Source: Clostridium sp. Cult1 (GTDB taxonomy: Bacteria; Bacillota; Clostridia; Tissierellales; Tepidimicrobiaceae). From it: DNA of 64,000 bases. The DNA is taken from assembly GCF_021655095.1 (NCBI RefSeq), contig NZ_PPXW01000001.1, positions 434,546 through 498,545 on the forward strand. Direction: 5' to 3'. This document shows positions 9,047 to 18,900 of the stretch, one piece after another. The position numbers were made by a program, and so were the translations under genes. Within the stretch, counting starts at the first letter, position 1. Every line of letters begins with the position of its first letter. The notes under the pieces are model-generated. The model worked only from the letters and a program-made list of their open reading frames with translations. It had not been told where the DNA came from and did no database searches.

Positions 9047-10253
9047 ATAGCCAAGGTAGTACCTTGATTATTACAGACACTATTATAGTTGTTACCCCCA
9101 TAGATGTTACATTTCCTATAGTGGGATGATATCCTTCTGGAAGCTTGCTGCAGAAATATTCAGCTAAAGCTGGTCCAATGATTCCTCCTAATATACCTGC
9201 TGTAGCAGCAATCCCTACTGATGATCCAAACATTAGAACACAAGCAGGTCCAACGCTTACTACAGGCACATAGGTTCCATACCATCCTTGTTCCACATAT
9301 TTATCAAAGTATAAGAATACTCCTACTGCCGAACCAATAAATTGGGACAATATTATTCCCGGAATTACACCTGCACCGTAAACACCGTGATTTACATTTA
9401 GTATCCAGTCTAAAGCAGCTCCCAATATTACCAATATTCCAGCTATTTCATTACCATAAAATTGGGCTTCAGAAAAATCTGCTAAAACCCTTCTTACAGA
9501 CCATAAAGGTTTCTCCATTTCCTTTATAGTTTCTTCTTGAGATTTTTCCTTCCTGTTATGTGGTTTTGCTGGTACCTCTTCCATCCAAGGCAAAGCTTTA
9601 CATATAGTACAAACTAAAATTCCTGTAATAGCCATTGTAAATACATTTGATACTACTCCTGGTACATCCAAAACTGGAATAATATAATCGCTAATCCACA
9701 TAGCCACTGGGAATCCCATGATCCCCCCAAGAATTGAACCAGTAAACAGTGCTTTCAAACTTGGTCCATATAATAGCATAATTGCTGGTGGGATACCTAC
9801 TACTGTAATAAAGGTTGGTAACCAAGTATATTCCCCTGTGTTAAAAAACCTAGTATAGTTCAAAACAAATATTGCAACAAATAATGATAATAGCTGAGCT
9901 GCTAATACCCAAGGCCACAGATTGGAACCATAAGATACATCAAATCCTCTATATTTAGAATTTTTCACATCCAGTCTCCAAGCTATAAATCCTCCTATGA
10001 TTACACCTAAAGAAGCAAAAAATCCTGCATAGAACTGAGCTTCTGTAAAATTCATAATATACCATATGAATTTATAGAATGGATCATGGCCTGCATTAGC
10101 GACTATTGTATTATAATCCAACCAATTACTCACTACATTAATATTGTTTAGAATAAAATATATTAAAAAACCTATTCCAACGGAAATAATAAGCCCTGCT
10201 ACCGAACCCGAATTATACTTTCGTTTTTTCGCCTTCATATCTTCCATACTCAT
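9045..10253 (-). CDS. Internally duplicated polytopic membrane protein, candidate permease
   Basis: The family is not recognised. The 402 residues contain about ten hydrophobic segments arranged as two similar halves. NFTEAQFYAGFFASLG in the first half corresponds to DFSEAQFYGNEIAGIL in the second. LKALFTGSILGGIMGFPVA corresponds to GIAATAGILGGIIGPALAEY. The halves are joined by a charged cytoplasmic linker around residues 222-250. Two-fold internal repeats of this kind are common in secondary transporters. It lies 9 bp after the M20 gene, so it is probably the substrate permease of that operon (inference). The two possible starts, ATG at 10253 and ATG six bases later, are both served by AAGGGAAGG. 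Confidence 0.7.
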   Translation of the reverse strand: MSMEDMKAKKRKYNSGSVAGLIISVGIGFLIYFILNNINVVSNWLDYNTIVANAGHDPFYKFIWYIMNFTEAQFYAGFFASLGVIIGGFIAWRLDVKNSKYRGFDVSYGSNLWPWVLAAQLLSLFVAIFVLNYTRFFNTGEYTWLPTFITVVGIPPAIMLLYGPSLKALFTGSILGGIMGFPVAMWISDYIIPVLDVPGVVSNVFTMAITGILVCTICKALPWMEEVPAKPHNRKEKSQEETIKEMEKPLWSVRRVLADFSEAQFYGNEIAGILVILGAALDWILNVNHGVYGAGVIPGIILSQFIGSAVGVFLYFDKYVEQGWYGTYVPVVSVGPACVLMFGSSVGIAATAGILGGIIGPALAEYFCSKLPEGYHPTIGNVTSMGVTTIIVSVIIKVLPWL

Positions 10254-10262
10254 CCTTCCCTT

Positions 10263-11393
10263 CTAAGAATTTTTAATATAAGAAATATAAAACTTAGTCA
10301 TTCTTATAATTGATTCCAATTTTATCCTTTCATTTTTCTGATGACACATATTTTCCTCACCAGGTCCTAATAGGACAAAAGGTATGTTATGAAACGGTAT
10401 CAGTTGAGATGCATCAGTATAAAAGTTTATCCCCTTAAATTTTACTGGATAAGATAGCTTTTCATATGCGGATACTATCTCCTTTATAAATCTATCCTCT
10501 TCGTCCATAGTCAAGGGTGGCCTATTATTCTCCACTTGTATATCTATGGATAATCCTGGGTTTTCTTCTTCCATACTTTTTCCAATAATATTTGCATCCT
10601 CTAAAATTGTATTATGATCTAATCCAGGTATGGTCCTTATATCCACTGAAGCTTCCGCATTTTCAGGAGTTATATTGGTCTTTACTCCTCCTTTTATTAG
10701 AGTAATGGCAAAACTAGATTTCCCTAATAAGGGGTGGCTCTTATCTAAATCCATAGTATCTCTAAGCCTATAAATATATTCATATAATTTTTCTATAGCA
10801 TTAATCCCTAATTCTGGTTTTGAACCATGAGAAGATTTTCCTGCTACCAGAATATTTAGCCATAAAGCACCCTTCTCACAAGTACCAATTTCTTCATCAG
10901 TAGGCTCTGGAATAAATACTTTGGATATATCCTTTAAATCTCCCTTATCCCTTAAGGCCTGTACCCCCATGCCTCCTGATTCTTCATCAGCAGTAAAAAC
11001 AAACTTAAGAGTATGAGGAGGAGTTATGTTATTCTCTATGAAATATAGTGCTGTCAATATCATAGCTGTAACTCCACCCTTCATATCAGAAGTGCCTCTT
11101 CCATACATATAACCGTCTTCCACTACTCCATCAAAAGGTGGATAAATCCAACTAGACTCGTCTGACACTGGTACAGTATCTATATGACCCATGAAGCCTA
11201 TTTTCTCTTCATCTTTCCCTTTTATCTCTAATAATAAGGAACCTCTATTATTACCATGATCGATTATTTCATAATCAATACCTTTAGGGAAGAAGCTTAA
11301 AATAGTCTTAACTACATCCATTTCATTTCCAGGTGGATTGGTAGTATTTACATTAACCAATTTTCTTAGAATATTCTCTGTTCTTTTCTTCAA
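10263..11393 (-). CDS. M20-family metallopeptidase/deacylase (ArgE/DapE-like)
   Basis: Di-zinc hydrolase of the ArgE/DapE/carboxypeptidase G2 family, removing acyl groups or cleaving small peptides. Visible metal-site motifs are MGHIDTVPVSD, GRGTSDMKGG, FTADEESGG (catalytic Glu) and IPEPTDEE, with a dimerisation domain containing SSHGSKPELG and the final metal His in NMCHQKNERI. The TTG at 11393 (376 residues) is the likely start because AAAGGGGGAG sits at proper distance; the longer TTG at 11417 lacks a ribosome binding site. It sits 27 bp after the amidohydrolase and 9 bp before the membrane protein, so they share a transcript. Confidence 0.9.
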   Translation of the reverse strand: MKKRTENILRKLVNVNTTNPPGNEMDVVKTILSFFPKGIDYEIIDHGNNRGSLLLEIKGKDEEKIGFMGHIDTVPVSDESSWIYPPFDGVVEDGYMYGRGTSDMKGGVTAMILTALYFIENNITPPHTLKFVFTADEESGGMGVQALRDKGDLKDISKVFIPEPTDEEIGTCEKGALWLNILVAGKSSHGSKPELGINAIEKLYEYIYRLRDTMDLDKSHPLLGKSSFAITLIKGGVKTNITPENAEASVDIRTIPGLDHNTILEDANIIGKSMEEENPGLSIDIQVENNRPPLTMDEEDRFIKEIVSAYEKLSYPVKFKGINFYTDASQLIPFHNIPFVLLGPGEENMCHQKNERIKLESIIRMTKFYISYIKNS

Positions 11394-11420
11394 CTTAAAC
11401 TCCCCCTTTAAAATCAATTA

Positions 11421-12773
11421 TTATCTTTTATATGAGAACATTACTAAATCTCCCACTCCAATTCTCTTTACCATACCAAATTTACTTACAAATCCTCCTG
11501 CACCACTACCTCGTCTTACTGCTCTACTTTCAAATCCTACTACTTCTCCATTTACTATGGTGTAGGCTGCTGATTTTACTTTTCTGTTTATAACGGTAAC
11601 ATTAGCTAATGCTCCTTTTCCTAGATGCCCAATTTTTTCTGTCCACCAGCTATTATCCGTTTTTTCTGCAACTAATTTAGCTGGGTTACAAGTCATAGTA
11701 GCCACTGAATCGGATAAGCTTAATACTCCCATTTCAGCCAATTCCAGTATTGTAGGTATATTGTCTCTAGTATCTCCAAACCCTTTCATAGTAGCGTCAT
11801 TTTGTCCATCGGATATCAACACATCAACTATTCCTTTTTCCAATGCATCATAAGCTAACTGTTGAGATTTTTTCGGTAGAATAAGTCCCTCTCTACTACC
11901 GCCACCTTCTCTTAGCATGGTAGTTACAAATTCTCCAGTTACATTTTCTTCTTCACATAAATCGATTATGAATTTCATAGATTCAGCAGCCTCTTTATGA
12001 GTACCACATCCAGCTGCTGTTGCATGACCTAAGTGGATTGGTCTACCTTTAGATAACTTAACTAATCTGGCAGCATGATCTGGGTCTTGAGTATGTGTCA
12101 TATATATTAATTTAGCTTTAGAAGTTATTTCAAATATTTTATCTATATTTTCATCCGACATAATGAAATGTCCCATATGGTCTTTAATACCAACAATTAA
12201 AGGTGCTGTAGTATTTGTAATGCTATTTCTTGTCATCTTAGATGAAGCTATATCTTCCTCTAATTCACCCTTATAAAGTTTTATCAATTCCTCTACCGAT
12301 AGCATAGTAGCTAAAACGCTACCAGCCCCTTGATATACTCCAATATTTATTGGTAACCCTCTATCTACCTCTGCCCCTAGTAATGCTGGTGCCATGAATG
12401 TATTTCCTGCTCCTGGAGAAAGCCCCATAGTTACTCCGTCAGCTACTGAACCATAGATTGGATCCGTGCTTATTTCAAACAAATCACCTAGATGAAGATG
12501 CATATCTACTAACCCTGGTACAACCAATAAACCTTCACAGTCTATTACTAAATCTCCCTTTTCTACATAGATATCCTTGCCTACCTCTACTATTTCATCT
12601 CCTATTATAACCACATCCAATACTTCTTCTACTTGGTTTTTAGGATCTATTACTAGTCCATTTTTTAAAATAATTTTTCCAGTCTTATCTAATTCCCTAC
12701 TTGGATCTGATAAGCTGCCATCTTTAACAGATGCTAAGATATCTTTGGACATACCAACCTTTGTACTATACAT
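11421..12773 (-). CDS. Amidohydrolase-superfamily enzyme (D-aminoacylase/dihydroorotase-like)
   Basis: Metal-dependent hydrolase of 450 residues. The beta-barrel entry motif DMHLHLGD gives His92 and His94. YMTHTQDPDH and HLGHATAAG supply the later barrel histidines, and DVLISDGQND the catalytic Asp. KDHMGHF follows VGI, where the bridging Lys of many family members is found. The N-terminal ~80 and C-terminal ~60 residues form the usual small beta domain (ILKNGLVIDPKN ... ALANVTVINRKV). The exact substrate cannot be read. With the M20 and S66 enzymes, a role in amide or isopeptide breakdown is plausible. AAGGAGG precedes the ATG. It is the first gene after the pucR terminator. Confidence 0.85.
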   Translation of the reverse strand: MYSTKVGMSKDILASVKDGSLSDPSRELDKTGKIILKNGLVIDPKNQVEEVLDVVIIGDEIVEVGKDIYVEKGDLVIDCEGLLVVPGLVDMHLHLGDLFEISTDPIYGSVADGVTMGLSPGAGNTFMAPALLGAEVDRGLPINIGVYQGAGSVLATMLSVEELIKLYKGELEEDIASSKMTRNSITNTTAPLIVGIKDHMGHFIMSDENIDKIFEITSKAKLIYMTHTQDPDHAARLVKLSKGRPIHLGHATAAGCGTHKEAAESMKFIIDLCEEENVTGEFVTTMLREGGGSREGLILPKKSQQLAYDALEKGIVDVLISDGQNDATMKGFGDTRDNIPTILELAEMGVLSLSDSVATMTCNPAKLVAEKTDNSWWTEKIGHLGKGALANVTVINRKVKSAAYTIVNGEVVGFESRAVRRGSGAGGFVSKFGMVKRIGVGDLVMFSYKR

Positions 12774-12851
12774 ACAACTACCTCCTTGTTAATTATTTTA
12801 CTTACTTGTATTCTACATCTTAATCAACTTATACACATTGTCCACAAAGTA

Positions 12852-12877
12852 TAAAAAAAAGACTAAATATTAGTCTT
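12852..12877 (-). terminator. Terminator at the end of the PucR-type regulator
   Basis: Arms 12859-12866 and 12870-12877 (AAGACTAA/TTAGTCTT) around a 3-base loop, followed on the minus strand by a run of eight to nine T. It includes the regulator's stop codon, implying that the catabolic genes downstream have their own promoter in the 75 bp before the amidohydrolase. Confidence 0.85.
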
Positions 12878-14479
12878 CATGTACAATGAATACTGTTTAC
12901 TCATATTCATTAACTTTAAACAAAGTTCTATTTTAAACTTGTCTTCTCTACTGTTCAAGTCGATTTTAACTATCTGACTGATCTTATTAATTCTATATTT
13001 CATAGTATTATAATGAATGAACAAATCCTCTGCTGTCTTTTTTAAATTCCAATCGTTCTTTACTAAACGCTCCAAAGTTCCCATATATTCTCCATTGTTT
13101 TGTTTATCGTACTCCATTAGACTTTCCAAATACTGGCTACAGAAACTATTTGCCTCACCCTCTAAAGAAATATCATAGAGCATTCTATAAATTCCTAAAT
13201 TAGAATAAATATGTGTATTATCTTCGTCATAAATAGTTCTACCTATTCTTACGGCTTTTTGAGCCTCTATGAAACTAATATATATATCTATAATAGATTC
13301 CTTGTAACTTCCGATACCAATAGTTACAGTAAATTGACTGTTTTCCTTAACAAACTGTCTCACTTCTCTAGATATCCTTTCAAGCTTTTTAAAAAAATCT
13401 TCCATAGGTTCTACATCGGGTTCTATTAGAAACACTATACTATCACTATAATTTGTGTAAAAACATTTGTAAAAACTTTTCTTCATCTTTCTAGTAATTA
13501 AACGAAATACATTATCCCTTTGCTCTTCTAGTCCATCTGTCTTTTCTAAGGATAAAAACCTTTCTTTATAATTATCTATATCCACAATTAAACATATCAG
13601 ACCTTTATCCATTTTCCAACCATATAAAGCAGCCCTGTTATTAGCCTCCTCAACAGTCCTTATATTGTTTACCAATAAATCCTGGATGAACTCATCCCTA
13701 TATTTCTGCTCTATTTGATGATTGGATATCTCTTTTTGTATATTTAATTTGAGAACTGTACTGGCATGTTCTATGGTTATTTTGTCTAAATCTGATAAAG
13801 TATTTTCATTTTTACCTTCTTCAACTATTATATATCCATATATAGAACCACCTATTTGAACTACATAATTATAGTATTTATCCAATATGTCTATAAGACC
13901 TAATTTTTTTATATCCTCCTCAAATTCATTAGATTTACTTTTTATATAATTTTTATTAAAGACTAAATCCATAAAAGTCACATTTCTATTCAAAATCCTA
14001 TACAATGTATCTACAATATCCCCTGTTCCCTTACCTTCAATTACAATTTGTGTAAATGATTTATGAACCTTTTCAGACATCATCAATTTTTTAGCTTGAG
14101 CATTAACTATTTTTGAAAGGACAGGGTTAATTACATCGCTAAAAGCAAAATCCGTTGGTATATAGATGATGGGAAAGTTTAACCTATCTCCCGTTTCCTT
14201 AACCTCCAGAGGCAATTCTTCAATAAATCTACCTATTTTTATACCTAAAGCTGATGCACCATTTTTATTTAATTTGATTACCAAATCCTTAAGTTCTAAT
14301 GGGTTATGCCTCATTATATAAGCAGTAGTAATTAAAAACTCTCCTCCCTTCATCCAATTATATATATCCGGGGCATCCATAACAGTAACAGTACTCACTT
14401 TTCTTTCCAATCCACCTTCTCCAGCCAATACTTTAAAGCCTTCAAACTGCTCCATCAAATTTTTAACCTTCATATCCAT
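12863..14479 (-). CDS. PucR-family transcriptional regulator
   Basis: The N-terminal ~120 residues match the PucR sensor domain (VLAGEGGLERKVSTVTVMDA ... GGEFLITTAY). A central region around residues 290-420 resembles the GGDEF-like CdaR domain. The end carries the PucR C-terminal helix-turn-helix (LVKNDWNLKKTAEDLFIHYN TMKYRINKI). PucR itself controls purine/ureide catabolism in Bacillus, while relatives control other amide pathways. The start at ATG 14479 (538 residues) follows GGAGGATGG at about 10 bases; the TTG at 14497 would lie inside that site. It heads a row of co-oriented hydrolase and transporter genes and is their most likely regulator. Confidence 0.9.
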   Translation of the reverse strand: MDMKVKNLMEQFEGFKVLAGEGGLERKVSTVTVMDAPDIYNWMKGGEFLITTAYIMRHNPLELKDLVIKLNKNGASALGIKIGRFIEELPLEVKETGDRLNFPIIYIPTDFAFSDVINPVLSKIVNAQAKKLMMSEKVHKSFTQIVIEGKGTGDIVDTLYRILNRNVTFMDLVFNKNYIKSKSNEFEEDIKKLGLIDILDKYYNYVVQIGGSIYGYIIVEEGKNENTLSDLDKITIEHASTVLKLNIQKEISNHQIEQKYRDEFIQDLLVNNIRTVEEANNRAALYGWKMDKGLICLIVDIDNYKERFLSLEKTDGLEEQRDNVFRLITRKMKKSFYKCFYTNYSDSIVFLIEPDVEPMEDFFKKLERISREVRQFVKENSQFTVTIGIGSYKESIIDIYISFIEAQKAVRIGRTIYDEDNTHIYSNLGIYRMLYDISLEGEANSFCSQYLESLMEYDKQNNGEYMGTLERLVKNDWNLKKTAEDLFIHYNTMKYRINKISQIVKIDLNSREDKFKIELCLKLMNMSKQYSLYMKTNI

Positions 14480-14839
14480 AGTATATCCATCCTCCAAAAA
14501 TAATTGATACTTATTATTATATTCTACTCCCTTATTATATTACAATCTATTATAGTGATACAATTTGAAAGCTTAATAAAAGTTGTCATTCTGAGCGTCA
14601 GCGAAAAATCTCCAATATAGCTCAAAACAGAGATCCTTCACTACGTTCAGGATGACACAAATAAAATATGAGTAGTTTTTAATTGTAGAAATTAGACATC
14701 TATATTTTATATAAGTATGATAGACAATTAGGGTTAGCTATTAGAGATTCGTTGACAAAAATAGTTTAATATAAAATAAAGGTTTTTTCAAAACTAAATA
14801 GAATATATTCTTATACTTAATTACCTAAGGGGGTATAAA
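14480..14839. other. Gene-free divergent region between the PucR regulator and the YibE/F gene
   Basis: 360 bp without a supportable gene. It holds the MITE-like repeat at 14584-14657 and a TTGACA at about 14749-14754 that could be the -35 of the YibE/F gene, though the A/T-rich stretch after it gives no unambiguous -10. No tRNA or riboswitch is visible. Confidence 0.6.
14584..14657. repeat. MITE-like imperfect palindrome (TGTCATTCTGAG family)
   Basis: Arms 14584-14612 and 14630-14657 form a long imperfect stem, with ends TGTCATTCTGAGCG and CGTTCAGGATGACA and inner parts GCGAAAAATCTC and GAGATCCTTCACTACG. From memory, this TGTCATTCTGAGCG...GAGATCCTTCGCT...CAGGATGACA sequence recurs as a short interspersed repeat in very diverse bacteria. 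It does not encode protein here. Its mobilising enzyme is not in the window. Confidence 0.8.
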
Positions 14840-15973
14840 ATGAAAATTAGTTTTCTAAAAATTTTTATATCAACAATAATTATACTATCTATTATAATAA
14901 TATTTACCTCTAATCTATTCAATAGAAATCTGTCTCCTTATCAATTTGAAAAAGCCATAGTTGAAGCCATTAATGAAGAAAAGCTTGAAAATGATTCCAT
15001 AGTTGAAGATCTTTATCTAGGTTATCAACAGATTAAAATTAGAATAACTACCGGAAAACATAAAGGAGAAACTTTTAATATAAGAAATCCTATGAGTAGA
15101 CTTTATAATGTGCATACTAGCATAGGTGAAAAAGTCGTAGTAAGTATATATGAGGAAAATAATGTTATACAAAGCATTTCTTTATACAACTATCAAAAAG
15201 AAAAAGTAGTATATACGCTTATAATTTCTTTTTTTATTTTATTAGTTCTATTATCAGGATGGAAAGGCTTATATGCAGTAATATCCCTAGTTTTTACAGG
15301 TATAATGATAGTCTTCTTTATGATCCCAATGGTATTTAGAGGATATGAACCTATCCCTATAACAATAATAACCGTTGGTATAACTACCATAGTAACCCTA
15401 TTATTAATAAATGGACCAAACCCAAAAACATTATCAGCTATTTTAGGTACTATAATTGGAGTAGTCCTAGCTGGAATTATTTCATATATCGCTAGCAATA
15501 TCGCACATATTTCTGGCCTTACATCTAATGAAGCAGAAGGACTAATATATATTGCAGAACATCAAAATGTAAAAATAAAAGGGCTTACCTTTTCTGCAAT
15601 TTTAATAGCATCTTTAGGAGCCATCATGGATGTAGCCATGAGCATTGCTTCTTCAATATTTGAGCTAAATAGAACCTATCCCAAAAATACAAAAAATGAA
15701 TTGTTTAAATCTGGTATGAACATAGGAAAAGATATTATGGGTACCATGTCAAATACTTTGATATTAGCCTTTGTAGGTTCATCATTAAATACGATATTGT
15801 TCATCGTAGCCTATGGAATGCCCTATAGGCAAATAGTAAACTTGGACTTTTTAGTAGCTGAAGTTATACAGGGAACATCTGGTAGTATAGGTATAATTCT
15901 TACTGTGCCTATTACTGCATTTATTGCTTCCATTTTGGCTAAGAAAATAGAAAACCCTAGTGCAAGGCACTAG
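14840..15973 (+). CDS. YibE/F-family multi-pass membrane protein
   Basis: The 377 residues start with a signal anchor (FISTIIILSIIIIFTSNLF). An extracytoplasmic beta domain of ~90 residues follows, containing QQIKIRITTGKHKGETFNI, then seven or so TM segments with the family hallmark ILIASLGAIMDVAMSIASSI (about 255-274). This layout is that of the YibE/F family, whose biochemical function is not established; roles in transport or export have been suggested. AAGGGGGTATAAA precedes the ATG. It stands alone on the plus strand and ends in a long terminator shared with the convergent surface-protein gene. Confidence 0.9.
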   Translation: MKISFLKIFISTIIILSIIIIFTSNLFNRNLSPYQFEKAIVEAINEEKLENDSIVEDLYLGYQQIKIRITTGKHKGETFNIRNPMSRLYNVHTSIGEKVVVSIYEENNVIQSISLYNYQKEKVVYTLIISFFILLVLLSGWKGLYAVISLVFTGIMIVFFMIPMVFRGYEPIPITIITVGITTIVTLLLINGPNPKTLSAILGTIIGVVLAGIISYIASNIAHISGLTSNEAEGLIYIAEHQNVKIKGLTFSAILIASLGAIMDVAMSIASSIFELNRTYPKNTKNELFKSGMNIGKDIMGTMSNTLILAFVGSSLNTILFIVAYGMPYRQIVNLDFLVAEVIQGTSGSIGIILTVPITAFIASILAKKIENPSARH

Positions 15974-15983
15974 GGTTTTCTAT
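15947..15983. terminator. Bidirectional terminator, 17-bp stem
   Basis: Arms 15947-15963 and 15967-15983 pair perfectly around AAG; the plus side continues into a T-rich stretch. It overlaps the 3' end of the YibE/F gene and precedes the convergent stop at 15994, so it can serve both genes. Confidence 0.9.
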
Positions 15984-15993
15984 TTTTCTCTTC

Positions 15994-18900
15994 TTATATG
16001 TCAGCCAATGGTTTCATATTTTCTAAACTATCCCATATATAAACCTTAATGTTTTTAATCCCATTAATATAATCTGCTGTATCCAATATAAATTCTACTG
16101 TATTTAATCCTAAACTTAATTTAACATCTTTATATATAACTTTATAGCTTCTATCTTTATCATCAATTGGCTTTATTATTATAACTCCATTTATATTATC
16201 ATCTGCAATATTTTCTACATCAACTTTCACCCCAAACTTATCCCCTACTTCTGTTTTCTCTACTCCTCTTATGACAATTGGATACTCATCACTTATTCTG
16301 ATGATCTCCGATGTGTTTCTAACCCTCAACCTGGGTCCTACTGGGTCAGTCGAAACAAGACCTATAACCGATACAACATCGCCAACTTTAATCTTTGGAT
16401 CCCATCTACCTAATCCATATCTATAATCTGGATTACCACCTATATATCCATTGACATATACTCTGGCTTCTTTGCCTGAATCATCTTTTACATATAGGCT
16501 GTTGTCTTCTATATCTATTCTAGTGACAATTCCTTGTACCTTGACTAGCCACCCTTCATTTTCCTTCTTCATACTATCTGCTGTGGACAAAAGCTTTGGC
16601 TCTACTTCCTTTATTTGTTCATCTAACACTACTAAATCTTCTACTTCATTATTTATTTGAAGTTGATAATCTCCTTCATATTGACCAGCGGTGCCTATAA
16701 TCCTTACTTTTGTTCCCAGTGATAATTTAGTCTGGGATACTCCAAATATGGTTATGCCTCCGGTTTCATCTTGAATATAGATTACTTCAAAAAAGGCATT
16801 AGGAATGTTTTTTTCTTTTGCATAGGCTTCCGACATAGCAGTTACTCTACCTTCTATGGCAAATTCCTGGCCAAAGTTTTCTGGCATCCCATCTCTTACC
16901 TCTTTTATAGTCTTTACCTCTACCTGTCTTTCAGGTTTTAACCAATCTAAGATATTGCTAGTTATTTCAATATTAGAATATCTATTGTCCCCAGACATTT
17001 CAAAATCAGAGAAGAATGTGGACCCTGAAGCTATAATTTTACCTCCACTTGGAAGGATTTCTGCAGCTAAAACATGGACTTTACCCTGTTCAATCTCTAT
17101 ATATCCTGTAGGGGTCTTTCCAGCATTTTCATTCTTTGTAGTAGAATGACCTTTTACTAAGAAGTCTACATTCTCTTCATTTCCACCATCTTTTAATATT
17201 ACTGAACAGCCACTATAGAAACTATATTCATCCCCTTCTCCTAGACCTAGAGTTAAATTATATTTTTCAGAGACATAATTTTCAAAATATAACCTATACT
17301 GTTGTCCCCCATTATTTTCATAATCTACTACTTGGTCGGAATTGAATATTATATTGGAGCCTATAGCATTTAATACTTTATTCCCTTGAATAGAATTTTG
17401 GTATTCTCCAGTACCATCTCCATAATTGGCTCTAGATGTAAGAATTAAAGAACCTCCCCCATTGGTAAACTTAACCACTGCTTCTATTTCCTTATGGCTC
17501 AATTTAGACCGATTCACTTCACCTTTATCCTTTGGCTGGGGTGAAGTAATTATTAGAATATCTATATCTTCCAACACTTCATCAGTTATAGTTTGATAAT
17601 TTTCTACCATAATCATCTTCTTAACCTTTAACATTTCCTTTAGACTTTCAATCATACCAGCATAATCACCACTTACATAATGGTTACTATGGGCATAATC
17701 TACCATGACCTTGACAGCAGAACCTTTAGACACTGCCTCTACCCTTTTACTTACAGTAAATGTTTTCTCTACTCCAGCTATGGTTGCTACAGCATATAAA
17801 TTGTACCCTCTAGCTTCCTCCGGTGTCCATCTAGCTGATGCTTTAGCTGTTGACCCTTGCCCAATATTTTCAACTATATCTTCTCCTATTTTATTTTCAG
17901 AAGAAATACTATCCACATAAAATTCTACCTTTGCATTACTAATTATGCTATTTCCGTTATTGTAAACTGTAGCTATTAATTCTATGGTATCTCCCAATTC
18001 AAAATAGTCGGAAGATACATCTAGCCCAGATAAACCAACTGGCAATACTTCCCCTACCCATATTGGTGATGTAACAGAAATATCTCCATTAGCTTGGGCT
18101 ACCCTTACGTAGTAGTAATCATACATCGGGTCTAGTTGGAAGTTCCAATCTATATCATAATTATCAAAATTCTGAGATGCGGCAACTACTCCCCCATTAG
18201 ATATTAATTCTACCCTAGTTATCTTTTGATCTAAATCATCAACATCTGGTTCATTTATATTTATGGAAACATTTAATTTATCTGGACTTCTAAGCTTAGA
18301 ACCCATTACCTGTCCATTTATTTTATACATAATTTCCAAATTCTTATTTTCAGTAGCATATACCCTCATATCTCTTATCCCATCATATATACTATCTCTC
18401 GTTAACTCTTCTGAAAGTATAACTGTTCTAGCTTCATTAGAGGTTATCCAATTACCTTTGTGGTTGTCTTGGTTATTAGATGGTGCTAAATGCCATCCCT
18501 TATCTAATGCCCTAGTATAATATTCATAACTTGGAAAATAGCCACTACCTCTAATAGGTCCTTCTCCATTACCTACCTCTATTAATTGGACTACATTATC
18601 TGTCTCTTCACTATAGAATCCAAAGTCAGCAAAATCTCCAAAGGTTTTACCTGGATGATTTAGTTGGTTTATAGATTCTGGCCATTCTCCAATCTTTTCA
18701 TAATATGCTGGTAAATCCATATCTCTATTATTTCTGGAAACAAACCATGGAGTGTTAAAAGTATTTATATGGCCCCAACCGCCAGTAGAACCAGACCAAG
18801 TCATTTCATAGCCTGCTAATGCTACATATTCCCCATCTTCGTTATACTCATCAGCTTTTTGATTTAACAACTTCCAATCCGAACTTGTAGATTGACTTGT

